A DNA stretch of 64,000 bases, taken from the NCBI GenBank assembly GCA_945890485.1, contig CAMDCN010000006.1:186001-250000 (forward strand), written 5' to 3'. A program made the position numbers and the translations under genes. This document shows, piece after piece, positions 17,867 through 26,810 of this stretch. The notes under the pieces are model-generated. The model was not told the DNA's origin. It saw only the letters and a program-made list of their open reading frames with translations, and ran no database searches. Each line of letters opens with the position of its first letter. The first letter of the stretch is position 1. Source of the DNA: Candidatus Sulfopaludibacter sp. SbA3 (GTDB taxonomy: Bacteria; Acidobacteriota; Terriglobia; Bryobacterales; Bryobacteraceae).

Positions 17867-18613
17867 ATGGCGAACCAAACCGCATTCCGCCTGTGTGTCT
17901 TGGCCGTTGCCGCGTCGGTGGCCGTGATCGCGACCGGTCCATTTGGTGGGAAGCCGCACTTGGTCTCGAGTGGATTGCTCGCGGTGCTCCTGCTGGCGGT
18001 AGCGGTGATGATGCGGCACCGGGTCGCATATTTCAGTGTTTTATTGTTCCTGGCGAGCGGCGGGACGGGTCGCCTGGTCAAAACGAACCCTGCCGTAGCG
18101 GCGATGCATGAAGTGATCGGGCCGGTGCTGCTCTCACTGCTCTGCTTCCTGGCTGTGATGGCGTGGTCGGGGACGGACGCGGAGGTGGAAGACTCCGGCC
18201 GGCCGCCGTTGCGCAGCCTCGCGCGTTGGGCGCCGCCGGTGATTCTGGTGCAAGTGTTCCTCGGCGCGCTCTATCGCCATGCGTTTATGGGGATTTCGCT
18301 TCACGTGTTCGGCGCAATGGTGGCCGGAGCGCTGATCATGTTCGCAGGCATCTCCGTGATGATCCTGCCCGGTGTTGGCAAAGTGCTGCAGAGGGTCTCT
18401 TGGGCGCTGCTTGGCGTTACGTTTCTGCAGTTTTTCTTTGGCATCTACGCGTACCTGAACCGAATCGCGGCGGAAGAGGCCGGCACGGTGGCGGGGGTAT
18501 CTCACATCGCGGTGTCGCACATTGTAACGGGTGGGCTTACAATGGGATTGAGCGTGGTGCTAGCCCTTTTGGTGAATCGATACGTCCGGCCTGCTGAGGC
18601 GGTAGCGGCTTGA
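17867..18613 (+). CDS. CtaA/COX15-like membrane protein, heme A synthase family
   Basis: The 248-residue protein consists of hydrophobic helices. Conserved histidines appear in positions expected for heme ligation (AAMHEVIGPVLL, ALYRHAFMGISLHVFGA, IAVSHIVTGGL). Together with its overlap with the heme O synthase gene downstream (TTGA junction), this suggests a heme A synthase-like role, converting heme O to heme A in the membrane. It is shorter and more divergent than classical CtaA. GTAGGAG precedes the ATG. Confidence 0.65.
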   Translation: MANQTAFRLCVLAVAASVAVIATGPFGGKPHLVSSGLLAVLLLAVAVMMRHRVAYFSVLLFLASGGTGRLVKTNPAVAAMHEVIGPVLLSLLCFLAVMAWSGTDAEVEDSGRPPLRSLARWAPPVILVQVFLGALYRHAFMGISLHVFGAMVAGALIMFAGISVMILPGVGKVLQRVSWALLGVTFLQFFFGIYAYLNRIAAEEAGTVAGVSHIAVSHIVTGGLTMGLSVVLALLVNRYVRPAEAVAA

Positions 18614-19458
18614 GAAGTTATTACGAGCTGACAAAGCCACGGATCACGTGGTTGATCCTGGTGACGACCGGCGTCGGTTACTACTTCGGCCACAAGGGCA
18701 TCCTGGACTGGCTGACGCTGTTCCATTGCATGGTCGGCACCGCGTTGATCGCGTCGGGAACCTCGGCCCTGAACCAGTGGTATGAGCACCAGAGCGACGG
18801 CCTGATGCGGCGGACCGAGAAGCGGCCGATTCCGGCTGGCGTAATCACTCCTCGCAATGCGCTGATTTTTGGGTTTGTTTTGTCGTGCGCCGGCTATCTG
18901 CAGCTTTCGCTGGGCTGCAACTGGTTGACGGCGGCTCTGGGGCTGATCACCGAGTGCATCTACCTGTTTGTGTATACGCCGCTGAAGCAGCGGACGCCGA
19001 TTTCGACTACGATCGGCGCGGTGCCGGGCGCGATGCCGCCGCTAATCGGGTTCGCCGCGGCGAGCGGCCACCTGATGCTTGAAGCGTGGGCGTTGTTCGC
19101 CATCATGTTCCTCTGGCAGTTCCCGCATTTCTACGCGATCGCGTGGATGTATCGCGAAGATTACAAGCGCGGCGGTATCCGGATGCTTCCCGTTGTCGAG
19201 CCGGATGGAGAATCCACCGTGCGGCAGATGATGCTGTTTTCGCTGGCGCTGATCCCGGTGACTTTGCTTCCCCGCTTCCTGGCGATGACCGGCAACTGGT
19301 ATGTCGTCGGCGCGGTGGTCGGCGGGTTCGTTTTCTTCTGGTACTGCACCCGGATGGTGAAGGACCGGAGCCTGCCGCGGGCGCGGAACGTGTTGTTGGC
19401 GTCGGTGATTTACTTGCCGGTGCTGTTTGGCCTGCTGATTCTTGACCGGCCGCACTAA
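18610..19458 (+). CDS. ctaB: Protoheme IX farnesyltransferase (heme O synthase)
   Basis: TTG 18610 overlaps the previous stop. The 282-residue protein is a UbiA-type prenyltransferase with the CtaB/CyoE motifs: YYELTKPRITWL at the N terminus, the first Asp-rich-like motif NQWYEHQSDGLMRRTEKRP, YTPLKQRT, and the second motif region FAIMFLWQFPHFYAIAW followed by YREDYKRGGIRMLP. Seven or more membrane helices. It attaches farnesyl to heme B to make heme O for terminal oxidases. Confidence 0.93.
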   Translation: MRSYYELTKPRITWLILVTTGVGYYFGHKGILDWLTLFHCMVGTALIASGTSALNQWYEHQSDGLMRRTEKRPIPAGVITPRNALIFGFVLSCAGYLQLSLGCNWLTAALGLITECIYLFVYTPLKQRTPISTTIGAVPGAMPPLIGFAAASGHLMLEAWALFAIMFLWQFPHFYAIAWMYREDYKRGGIRMLPVVEPDGESTVRQMMLFSLALIPVTLLPRFLAMTGNWYVVGAVVGGFVFFWYCTRMVKDRSLPRARNVLLASVIYLPVLFGLLILDRPH

Positions 19459-20345
19459 TGGTTTCTGTCGAGGCGATTACAGTCAATTATGGGGAGCGAC
19501 GGGCGCTCGATGCGGTTTCGCTCGTAGCCGGGGCCGGGGAGTGGCACGGAATCCTGGGGCCCAATGGGGGCGGCAAGTCGACGCTATTCCGGGTGTTGGC
19601 GACCTTGCTACGACCGGACTCAGGCAAGTTCACGATTGCCGGGGAGACGGAACCGGCGAGGATCCGGCAGAAGCTCGGCGTCGTCTTCCAGAGTCAGAGT
19701 CTGGACCGGAAATTGACCATTGCGCAGAACATCGAGGCGCAAGGGAATCTTTATGGGCTGTCGGGGTCCTTGCTCGCGGATCGCACGAAGAAACTGCTCT
19801 GGCAGTTTCATCTGAACGATCGGGAGCATGAGCCAGTGCATCAGCTTTCGGGCGGGTTGGCGCGGCGCGTCGAAATTGCGAAGGCGCTGCTGCATGAACC
19901 CGCGGTACTGCTTCTCGACGAACCTACGACCGGCCTGGACCCGACCGCGCGGCGCGAGTGGCTGGACCTGCTGACGGACCTGCGGCGGGAGCGGGAAGTG
20001 ACCGTGCTGATGACGACTCATCTGCTGGATGAAGCCGAGCGGTGCGAGCGGTTGACGCTGCTTCATGAAGGCCGCGTCGTAACGGGCGGTTCGCCCGCGG
20101 AATTGAAGGCGCAAGTGGGCGGCGATGTGGTGGAGTTCGGTACGAACGATCCGGAGCGGGTGGCGGCGCAGTATCCGCAACTGAATCCGCGCATGGGTTC
20201 GAGCTGGGTCCGTTTCGAGACCCCATCGGGCGCCCGGTTCGCGGCGCAGGCGGCCGATGCGCTGCCGGGGGCTATTGAAACGATCACGATTCAGAAGCCG
20301 ACGCTTGAGGACGTTTTCTTCCGGAACACAGGAGCCCGGCTATGA
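19458..20345 (+). CDS. ABC transporter ATP-binding protein
   Basis: The 295-residue ATPase is complete: Walker A GPNGGGKST, Q-loop VVFQSQSLD, signature LSGGLARRVEIAKAL, Walker B LLLDEPTTGLDP and H-loop MTTHLLDEAERC, followed by a DUF4162-like C-terminal segment. It belongs to the NatA/CcmA-like export class. It starts at TAATG on the ctaB stop and overlaps the permease gene (ATGA). Lying between ctaB and sco, it probably serves oxidase or copper-site assembly; the substrate is not known. Confidence 0.9.
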   Translation: MVSVEAITVNYGERRALDAVSLVAGAGEWHGILGPNGGGKSTLFRVLATLLRPDSGKFTIAGETEPARIRQKLGVVFQSQSLDRKLTIAQNIEAQGNLYGLSGSLLADRTKKLLWQFHLNDREHEPVHQLSGGLARRVEIAKALLHEPAVLLLDEPTTGLDPTARREWLDLLTDLRREREVTVLMTTHLLDEAERCERLTLLHEGRVVTGGSPAELKAQVGGDVVEFGTNDPERVAAQYPQLNPRMGSSWVRFETPSGARFAAQAADALPGAIETITIQKPTLEDVFFRNTGARL

Positions 20346-21049
20346 ACTTTGGCCTGGCGGTGTGGGCGCTGACGCGGCGGGAATTCCAGCGTTTTTGGGG
20401 TGAACGGGCGCGCGTGGCCGGCTTCGTGGCGTCGCCGCTGCTGTTCTGGGTTGTTGTTGGCTCGGGGTTTGGCGATCTGGAGTTTTTCTTTCCGGGCGCG
20501 CTGACGATGACGGTGATGTTCTCGGCGATGTTCTCGATGATGTCGCTGATCGAAGACCGGCGCGAGGGGTTTCTGCTGTCGGTGCTGGTGTCGCCGGCGC
20601 CGCGGTCGGCGATTGTGCTGGGCAAGGTGTGCGGAGCGGCGGCGTTGGCTTGGCTGCAGGGGCTGATCGTGCTGGCGGGGGTGTTTTTCACGTCACTGCG
20701 GCATGATCCTGTGGCGCTGGCGGGAACGGCGGGGGCGCTGCTCTTGACGGCGCTGTTGCTGACGGTGGTGAGCTATGTGGTGGCTTGGCGGTTGAGTTCG
20801 ACGCAAGCGTTTCATGCTGTGATTAATCTACTGCTGGTGCCGGCGTGGATGCTGTCAGGAGCGATTTTTAGCCCCGTGCTTTCGTTCGCCTGGGTGCGGT
20901 GGTTGATGCAGGCGAATCCGCTCTACTACGCGCAGAGCTTAGTGCGGTCGTTCCTGGTGGCGGACGCACCGGATGGCGGCTTGGCCGCGGGTGTTTTGGT
21001 TGGGTGTACGGCGTTGGCGGCGGTGGTGGCGATCCGAGGTACGAAGTGA
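20342..21049 (+). CDS. ABC-2 type transporter permease
   Basis: The 235-residue protein has about six membrane helices and the ABC-2 membrane domain layout, including the conserved segment AWMLSGAIFSPVLSFAWVRWLMQANPL split over the last helices. It pairs with the ATPase just upstream and overlaps the Sco gene (GTGA). Confidence 0.87.
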   Translation: MNFGLAVWALTRREFQRFWGERARVAGFVASPLLFWVVVGSGFGDLEFFFPGALTMTVMFSAMFSMMSLIEDRREGFLLSVLVSPAPRSAIVLGKVCGAAALAWLQGLIVLAGVFFTSLRHDPVALAGTAGALLLTALLLTVVSYVVAWRLSSTQAFHAVINLLLVPAWMLSGAIFSPVLSFAWVRWLMQANPLYYAQSLVRSFLVADAPDGGLAAGVLVGCTALAAVVAIRGTK

Positions 21050-21582
21050 CACGGCGGGGGTGGTTGGCGACGGTTGGCCTCGCTGGATGCGCCAAGAAGT
21101 CGTCGCTTCCGGTGATGGCGACGGTGCCTGAGTTTTCGCTGACGGATCAAAGTGGCCAGCCGTTCGCGGGCGGAAGCCTAACGGGAAAGATTTGGGTGGC
21201 GAATTTCATGTTTACCTCCTGTTCGGCCACCTGTCCGCGCCAGAGTATCCTGCTGCAGCGGTTACAGCGGGAGACGGCGGTGGATCTGGTTTCGTTCACC
21301 GTGGACGTGAAGCGGGATACGCCGGAAGTGCTGGCGGCATACGCCAAGCGTTTTGGCGCCGACCCGGCGCGCTGGCATTTTTTGACGGGCCCCGAGGAGA
21401 CCTTGCATCAACTGGCCTACACCGTATTTCAAGTAGGCATGGTGGACGGCAAGTTGGAACATAGTTCGCGCCTATTGCTTGTGGACGCCAAGCGCGGCTA
21501 CCGCGGCAGCTATCCGAGCGTGGGCGAGGAAAGCATCAACCGGCTATTGGCTGACATCGAACAGATATCCAAGGAAAACTAG
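21046..21582 (+). CDS. SCO1/SenC-family copper chaperone lipoprotein
   Basis: GTG 21046 overlaps the permease stop and gives a lipoprotein signal (WLATVGLAGC). The 178-residue protein has the thioredoxin-like Sco fold with copper-binding TSCSATCPRQ (CxxxC) and the distal His in LEHSSRLLLVD. Sco proteins deliver copper to or reduce the CuA site of cytochrome c oxidase. A longer version starting within the permease gene is possible but unnecessary. Confidence 0.9.
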   Translation: MTRRGWLATVGLAGCAKKSSLPVMATVPEFSLTDQSGQPFAGGSLTGKIWVANFMFTSCSATCPRQSILLQRLQRETAVDLVSFTVDVKRDTPEVLAAYAKRFGADPARWHFLTGPEETLHQLAYTVFQVGMVDGKLEHSSRLLLVDAKRGYRGSYPSVGEESINRLLADIEQISKEN

Positions 21583-21586
21583 GCAT

Positions 21587-22000
21587 ATGGACGTACGGGA
21601 CCTTCCAGCATTGAATGCGACATTAAACGGGACAGCCGCTGTCCTGTTAGCCACCGGATGGTGGCTGATCGTCAACGGTAAGCGGGAGGCGCACAAGAAG
21701 GTGATGCTAACGGCCTTCACGATTTCGGCCATCTTTCTCGTGTCCTATCTGATCTACCACTACAACGTTGGTTCGGTGAAGTTCCAGAAGGAAGGGCCGA
21801 TCCGGACTGTCTATTTCACGATCCTGTTGACCCACACCATACTGGCTGTCTTTGTTGCGATTGCGGCTCCGCTGACCCTCTTCCGGGGCTTGCAGAACCG
21901 CATTCCGCAACATAAGAAGCTGGCGCGGTGGACGATGCCGATCTGGCTGTACGTTTCGGTGACGGGCGTGGTTGTCTATTACATGCTGTATCAGATGTGA
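21587..22000 (+). CDS. DUF420 family membrane protein
   Basis: ATG 21587 follows AAGGA. The 137-residue protein has four membrane helices. Its histidine-containing segments (KREAHKKVMLTAF, YLIYHYNVGS, TILLTHTILAV, QHKKLARWTMPIWLYVSVTGVVVYYMLY) are typical of DUF420, a family usually encoded beside sco and cytochrome oxidase genes. Precise role unknown. Confidence 0.88.
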   Translation: MDVRDLPALNATLNGTAAVLLATGWWLIVNGKREAHKKVMLTAFTISAIFLVSYLIYHYNVGSVKFQKEGPIRTVYFTILLTHTILAVFVAIAAPLTLFRGLQNRIPQHKKLARWTMPIWLYVSVTGVVVYYMLYQM

Positions 22001-22001
22001 G

Positions 22002-23012
22002 TTAGTCGACCGTCACCAGGATCTTACTCGTGGCGGCTGGATTGGCGGCCCAGTCGGCGAAGGCTTGGGGCGCTTCGGATAGACTCACGACCCGCGAAAT
22101 AAGCGCGCTGAGAGGAAATGTCCGCTTGGCGAGCATGGCGATGACGGCGGCGAAGTCTTCGACGAGCGCGTTGCGGGAGCCGAGAATGTCGAGTTCCTTC
22201 TGCACGAACAGGCGGGTCTCGTAGGCGACAGGCTCCTTGGCATAGCCAATGTAGACGACCCGGCCGGTGAAGGCGACCTCTTCGACTGCGGCGCGGAAGG
22301 TCTGCGGCAGGCCGATGGCTTCGATGATGACATCGGGCCCGAGGCCGTTGGTTAGTTCTTTGAGGTGTGCGGAGTCGAGGCCTTTGAGCGTGTGCGTTGC
22401 GCCGGCTTGGCGGGCCAAGGCGAGCTTGGCGTCGTCGAGGTCGATGGCGATGACACGGGCGCCGCGTTCGGCGGCTCCGGCCACGGCGCCGAGGCCGACC
22501 GCGCCGCAGCCGAGGACGGCGACGGTATCGGTGGAAGTGACGCGGCCGCGGGCGGCGGCGTGGAAGCCGACGGTGAGCGGCTCAACGAGGCAGAGCTCCT
22601 GTGGAGACAGACCCGGGGCGAGGAGCAGTTTTTGCCAGGGCACGGCGATGTATTCGGTAAGCGCACCGTCGCGCTGGACGCCGAGGGTCTCATTGAACTG
22701 GCAGGCGTTGGGCCTGTTGCGGAGGCAGGAGGCACAGCGGCCGCAAGCAGTATAGGGCGAGAGCGTAACCGGTAGGCCGGGGGTGAACTGGGGCGGGACG
22801 CCGGCGCCGGGGTCGACGATTTCGGCGGAGATTTCGTGGCCGGGGATGCGGGGGTAGGAGACCAGCGGATTCTTGCCGCGATAGCTATTCAGGTCGGTGC
22901 CGCAGAGGCCGACCATCTTGACGCGGAGCAGAACGTCGCCGGCCGCTGGCGTGGGGGAGGTGGTTTCGCCGAGGCTGATCTGGCCCGGCTCTTCGAGAAT
23001 GAGCGCTTTCAT
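22002..23012 (-). CDS. Zinc-dependent alcohol/polyol dehydrogenase
   Basis: Medium-chain dehydrogenase. Catalytic zinc ligands appear in GLCGTDLNSY and PGHEISAE, the structural zinc cysteines in CGRCASCLRNRPNAC, and the NAD-binding motif in VLGCGAVGLGAV, followed by an acidic residue (VIAIDLDD) that favours NAD. Resembles threonine/sorbitol/galactitol dehydrogenases; the substrate is not clear. I chose ATG 23012 (MKALILEE) over the ATG five codons earlier. Confidence 0.85.
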   Translation of the reverse strand: MKALILEEPGQISLGETTSPTPAAGDVLLRVKMVGLCGTDLNSYRGKNPLVSYPRIPGHEISAEIVDPGAGVPPQFTPGLPVTLSPYTACGRCASCLRNRPNACQFNETLGVQRDGALTEYIAVPWQKLLLAPGLSPQELCLVEPLTVGFHAAARGRVTSTDTVAVLGCGAVGLGAVAGAAERGARVIAIDLDDAKLALARQAGATHTLKGLDSAHLKELTNGLGPDVIIEAIGLPQTFRAAVEEVAFTGRVVYIGYAKEPVAYETRLFVQKELDILGSRNALVEDFAAVIAMLAKRTFPLSALISRVVSLSEAPQAFADWAANPAATSKILVTVD

Positions 23013-23101
23013 AAGAAGTTGCCCCATTATTTCATTTCGCGGTATTTCAATTCCTGGCTATGCGCTTCCGCCCGTCGCCTGCCGATACAATAGAGGGACC
23101 T

Positions 23102-23347
23102 ATGAAGGCTTTTGTTTACGTCACCTTAAAGAAGACAGTCCTGGATGCGCAAGGGAAGACCGTGACCCAGGCGCTGCGCGGCATGGGCCACGCGGCAATC
23201 GCCGATGTGCGGCAGGGCAAATACTTTGAGCTGACGCTGGCGGAAGGAACCGACGCCGAGGCGGCGCGGAAAGAAGTAGATCAGATTGCGGCGGAGGTCC
23301 TGTCGAACCCCGTGATCGAAGACTATCGCATCGAATTTGGAGAATAA
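23102..23347 (+). CDS. purS: Phosphoribosylformylglycinamidine synthase subunit PurS
   Basis: The 81-residue protein matches the small PurS subunit: FVYVTLKKTVLDAQGKTV, the ALRGMGH segment, ADVRQGKYFEL and the C-terminal NPVIEDYRIEF. PurS bridges PurL and PurQ in the FGAM synthase complex of purine synthesis. No purQ or purL lies nearby. A GAGGG sequence precedes the ATG and TACAAT lies 10 bases upstream of it. Confidence 0.9.
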   Translation: MKAFVYVTLKKTVLDAQGKTVTQALRGMGHAAIADVRQGKYFELTLAEGTDAEAARKEVDQIAAEVLSNPVIEDYRIEFGE

Positions 23348-23353
23348 TCGCCC

Positions 23354-25207
23354 ATGTGCGGAATCGTCGGGTATATCGGCAGTAAGAAGACCGTGCCAGT
23401 GCTGCTGGACGGATTGAGACGACTCGAATACCGCGGCTATGATTCCGCCGGGATTGCGGTGGTGGACGGCAGCGGCAAGCTGCTGATCCGCCGCGCGTCC
23501 GGGAAGCTGCACAACCTCGAAGAGGCCGTGCGCATGGCACCCGTCGACGGCGAGTATGGCATTGGCCATACGCGCTGGGCGACGCACGGCCGGCCGACGG
23601 AGGAAAACGCGCACCCGCATACGGGCCCGAAGCGGGACGTCGTGCTGGTGCACAATGGCATCGTCGAAAACTATCTCGACCTGCGGCGGGAGTTGGAAGC
23701 CGAAGGGCACGTCTTTGTCACCGAGACCGATACCGAGATCGTCGCCCATCTGGTGGAGAAGTATCTCGCCGGCAATCTGGAACTGGCGGTGCGCCAGGCC
23801 GTGAAGCGGCTGAATGGCGTGTTTGCGCTAGCCGTGATGGCGGTGAGTGAACCGGGGAAGATTGTGGCGGCGAGGTGTGGTCCGCCGGTGGTGATCGGCC
23901 TCGGCGAGGGCGAGTATTTTGTGGCCTCCGACGTGCCTGCAATCCTGGGACATACGCGGGATATGTTTTTCCTTGATGATGGCGACGTCGCCGTGGTGAC
24001 GCCCAACGGGGTGATGCTGACCGACTTCGACGGCGCGCCAGTGAAGCGGCAGGTAACCCATATTCTATGGGACCCCATCATGGCGGAGAAGGGCGGCTAC
24101 AAGCACTTCATGCTCAAGGAGATTTATGAGCAGCCGCGGGCGGTGCGGGATACGCTGCTGGGTCGAATCAGCCAAGAGTCGGGCAAGGTGTTCCTCGACG
24201 AGATCGCGATATCTCCGGACGAGTTCCGGCGGTTCAAGCAGATCCGGATCGTGGCGTGCGGGACGAGTTGGCACGCCGGGCTGGCGGGTAAGTTCATGAT
24301 CGAGAAGCTGGCGCGCGTGCCGGTGGAGGTCGACTACGGGAGCGAGTTCCGGTACCGCGATCCAATCGTGGATAGCGACACGCTGACGATCGTGATTTCG
24401 CAGTCCGGGGAGACGGCCGATACGATTGCGGCGCAGCGGGAGGCCAAGCAGAAGGGTTCAAAGACGCTGGCGATCTGCAACGTGATCGGCTCGATGATTA
24501 CGCGCGAGGCCGACGGCACTCTGCTGACCCACGCGGGGCCGGAGATTGGGGTCGCTTCGACGAAGGCGTTTACGTCGCAAGTGACGGCGCTGTTCGTTCT
24601 GGCGATGTATCTGGGCCAATTGCGGGGTACTTTGAGCGATGCGCAGTCGCAGGCGCTGGTAACGGAGTTGGTTCGGATTCCGGGCAAACTGGAGCAGATT
24701 CTGTCGCATGCGGCGCCGTATGAGGAGATGACGAAGACGCTTTCTCGCGCGACGGACTTCCTTTATCTGGGCCGGGGTATTCATTTCCCCATTGCGCTGG
24801 AAGGCGCGTTGAAGTTGAAAGAGATTAGCTACATCCACGCCGAGGGCTATCCGGCCGGCGAGATGAAGCACGGGCCGAACGCGCTGATTGACGAAAAGCT
24901 GCCGGTGGTGGTGCTGGCGGCGTATGACCCGCACGACGAGGCTTCGCGGCTGCGCTACGAGAAGACGCTTTCGAATATTCAGGAAGTGAAGGCGCGGGAA
25001 GGGATCGTGATCGCCATCCGGAATGAGGGCGATGAGGATGTTGAGCGGCTGGCGACCTACTCAATTGCCGTGCCGTGGTCGTACGATATCCTGCTGCCGA
25101 TTCTGGAGATGGTGCCGCTGCAGTTGCTGGCTTATCACATCGCGGTGAGGCGGGGCTGCGACGTGGATCAGCCGAGGAATCTGGCTAAATCGGTGACCGT
25201 CGAATAA
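23354..25207 (+). CDS. glmS: Glucosamine-fructose-6-phosphate aminotransferase (isomerizing)
   Basis: The 617-residue enzyme is full length. It begins MCGIVGYIG with the catalytic N-terminal Cys of the class II glutaminase domain ([19 protein letters not shown]), followed by two SIS domains ([39 protein letters not shown]) and the C-terminal [13 protein letters not shown]. It makes glucosamine-6-phosphate for peptidoglycan and lipid A. GGAG precedes the start; purS ends 6 bases upstream. Confidence 0.97.
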   Translation: MCGIVGYIGSKKTVPVLLDGLRRLEYRGYDSAGIAVVDGSGKLLIRRASGKLHNLEEAVRMAPVDGEYGIGHTRWATHGRPTEENAHPHTGPKRDVVLVHNGIVENYLDLRRELEAEGHVFVTETDTEIVAHLVEKYLAGNLELAVRQAVKRLNGVFALAVMAVSEPGKIVAARCGPPVVIGLGEGEYFVASDVPAILGHTRDMFFLDDGDVAVVTPNGVMLTDFDGAPVKRQVTHILWDPIMAEKGGYKHFMLKEIYEQPRAVRDTLLGRISQESGKVFLDEIAISPDEFRRFKQIRIVACGTSWHAGLAGKFMIEKLARVPVEVDYGSEFRYRDPIVDSDTLTIVISQSGETADTIAAQREAKQKGSKTLAICNVIGSMITREADGTLLTHAGPEIGVASTKAFTSQVTALFVLAMYLGQLRGTLSDAQSQALVTELVRIPGKLEQILSHAAPYEEMTKTLSRATDFLYLGRGIHFPIALEGALKLKEISYIHAEGYPAGEMKHGPNALIDEKLPVVVLAAYDPHDEASRLRYEKTLSNIQEVKAREGIVIAIRNEGDEDVERLATYSIAVPWSYDILLPILEMVPLQLLAYHIAVRRGCDVDQPRNLAKSVTVE

Positions 25208-25626
25208 TGCAGCAGGCGGTAACCTCCCTGCGGGTGACGACTCGGGGGAAGGGGCTTTTCGAGATCACCGGCGAGGTGGAGAGTTGGCTGGAGAAGCAGG
25301 GAATCCGGACGGGATTGCTGACGCTCTTCATCCGGCATACCTCGGCTTCGCTCACCGTGCAGGAGAATGCGGATTCGGATGTAATCGCGGACTTGAACGA
25401 CTGGTTTGGCCGGCTGGTGAAAGAGGGTGATCCGCATTTCCGGCACACGCTGGAGGGGCCGGACGATATGCCGGCGCATATCCGGAGTGCGTTGACGGCG
25501 GTGCAGTTGGCGGTGCCGGTAGTGAACGGGCGGATGGTGTTGGGGACGTGGCAGGGGATCTACGTTTTTGAGCATCGGCGGGCGCCGCACCGGAGGGAAG
25601 TCGTGCTGCATTTGCTCGGCGAATAG
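25207..25626 (+). CDS. YjbQ/UPF0047 family protein
   Basis: The 139-residue protein has the UPF0047 signature: TLFIRHTSASLTVQENADSDV, the His in DPHFRHTLEGPDDMPAHI, and GTWQGIYVFEHR near the end. Family members bind metal through the conserved histidines and have been linked to thiamine-phosphate synthase activity. The ATG overlaps the glmS stop (TAATG). Confidence 0.88.
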   Translation: MQQAVTSLRVTTRGKGLFEITGEVESWLEKQGIRTGLLTLFIRHTSASLTVQENADSDVIADLNDWFGRLVKEGDPHFRHTLEGPDDMPAHIRSALTAVQLAVPVVNGRMVLGTWQGIYVFEHRRAPHRREVVLHLLGE

Positions 25627-25649
25627 GGGCCGTGCGATAGGCTGTGGGG

Positions 25650-26801
25650 GTGCGGTACGCCTGGATGTTGCTCTACGTGGCCGGCGTGGTGGGTGCGCCT
25701 GTCTATCTGCGTTGGCAGGTGGATTCGATGCCGCGGCTGTGGCTGACGCCACCGGGCCCCGAGATGGGTCCGAACGGCCGCGTTGCGATCCGGATTCCGG
25801 GGCACGTGTTCGTCACGCGGGTGGCTTCGTTTCGCGATGAGCTGTTTGCCTATTTGATGTTCCAGCACTATCGGCTGACGCTGCCGCGGGCGGAGGAGGA
25901 GGTGCTGCTGCATGTGGGGGAACGGTATGCGGTGACGCTGGCGATGTCGAACGATTGGGTGGGGGCGATGGACCGGGCAGCGGAGTTATCGGCGAAGCAG
26001 AGCATCCCGGAGTTCGCTTGGCAGGAATGGACGGAGCAACGGTACGTAGCGGCGCGCGGGCAGACGAAGGTGTTTGTGGCGGCGTACAACCAGCCCGTGC
26101 AACGAAAGATGGAGGATTTGCCGAAGGGCGAGCTGCAGGCGTTGCTGCGGCGCTTTCTGCGGTTCAAATCGAATACGGATCCGCGGATTCGCCGGCGGAT
26201 CGAGCCGGTTCCGGAGCCCTTGGACGGCGGGGAGGCGCATGAGTTGGCGGGGGACATTATCCGCGTGGCCGAGTTCTACGAACTGCCGCTCGAGATGATG
26301 CTGGGCATTGGGGCCATGGAGAACAACTACATGGACGTGCGGGGCGACCTGCAGCATTCGATCTGGAAGCGGCGGCCGGCGAAAGACGATATTGTGCTCG
26401 AACGCCGGAAGGGGCGGGTGCGGGTGTTGAACTACGCGACGGGGGTGTGGCAGATCACGCGGGAGACGATGCGCGAGGTGCACCGGCTATTTCTCCGGGA
26501 CAAGCGGGACTATTCAAAACTGCCGGAGCGCCTCCGGCCGCCGCAGGAGTTGAAGGTGGACGAGGTGAGTCCGGACGTATTGACGACGTACGCGGGGCTG
26601 CTGCTGCGGAGCCTGCTTGACCGTTTCAACGGCGATGTGGCGCTGGCGGTGGGCGCGTACAATGGCGGACCGGGCAAGCCGAACCTGCGCTATCACGAGG
26701 GCGTGCGGGCGGTGGCGGAGCAGGCGCGGCAGATACTGGAGCAGGCGGCGGTGCTGAACGGCGAGGCGGTGAAGGACATGCGCTGGAAGAATACGCCGTA
26801 A
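25650..26801 (+). CDS. Lytic transglycosylase (SLT-like)
   Basis: GTG 25650 gives a short N-terminal hydrophobic segment (YAWMLLYVAGVVGAPVYL). The C-terminal half is a goose-lysozyme-type SLT domain: catalytic Glu in LGIGAMENNYMD, then GVWQITRETM and the hallmark VALAVGAYNGGPGK. It would cleave peptidoglycan glycan strands with 1,6-anhydro product formation in the periplasm. The N-terminal 200 residues are not recognised. A TAGGCT box lies 6 bases before the start. Confidence 0.78.
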   Translation: MRYAWMLLYVAGVVGAPVYLRWQVDSMPRLWLTPPGPEMGPNGRVAIRIPGHVFVTRVASFRDELFAYLMFQHYRLTLPRAEEEVLLHVGERYAVTLAMSNDWVGAMDRAAELSAKQSIPEFAWQEWTEQRYVAARGQTKVFVAAYNQPVQRKMEDLPKGELQALLRRFLRFKSNTDPRIRRRIEPVPEPLDGGEAHELAGDIIRVAEFYELPLEMMLGIGAMENNYMDVRGDLQHSIWKRRPAKDDIVLERRKGRVRVLNYATGVWQITRETMREVHRLFLRDKRDYSKLPERLRPPQELKVDEVSPDVLTTYAGLLLRSLLDRFNGDVALAVGAYNGGPGKPNLRYHEGVRAVAEQARQILEQAAVLNGEAVKDMRWKNTP

Positions 26802-26810
26802 ACTGTGGGA

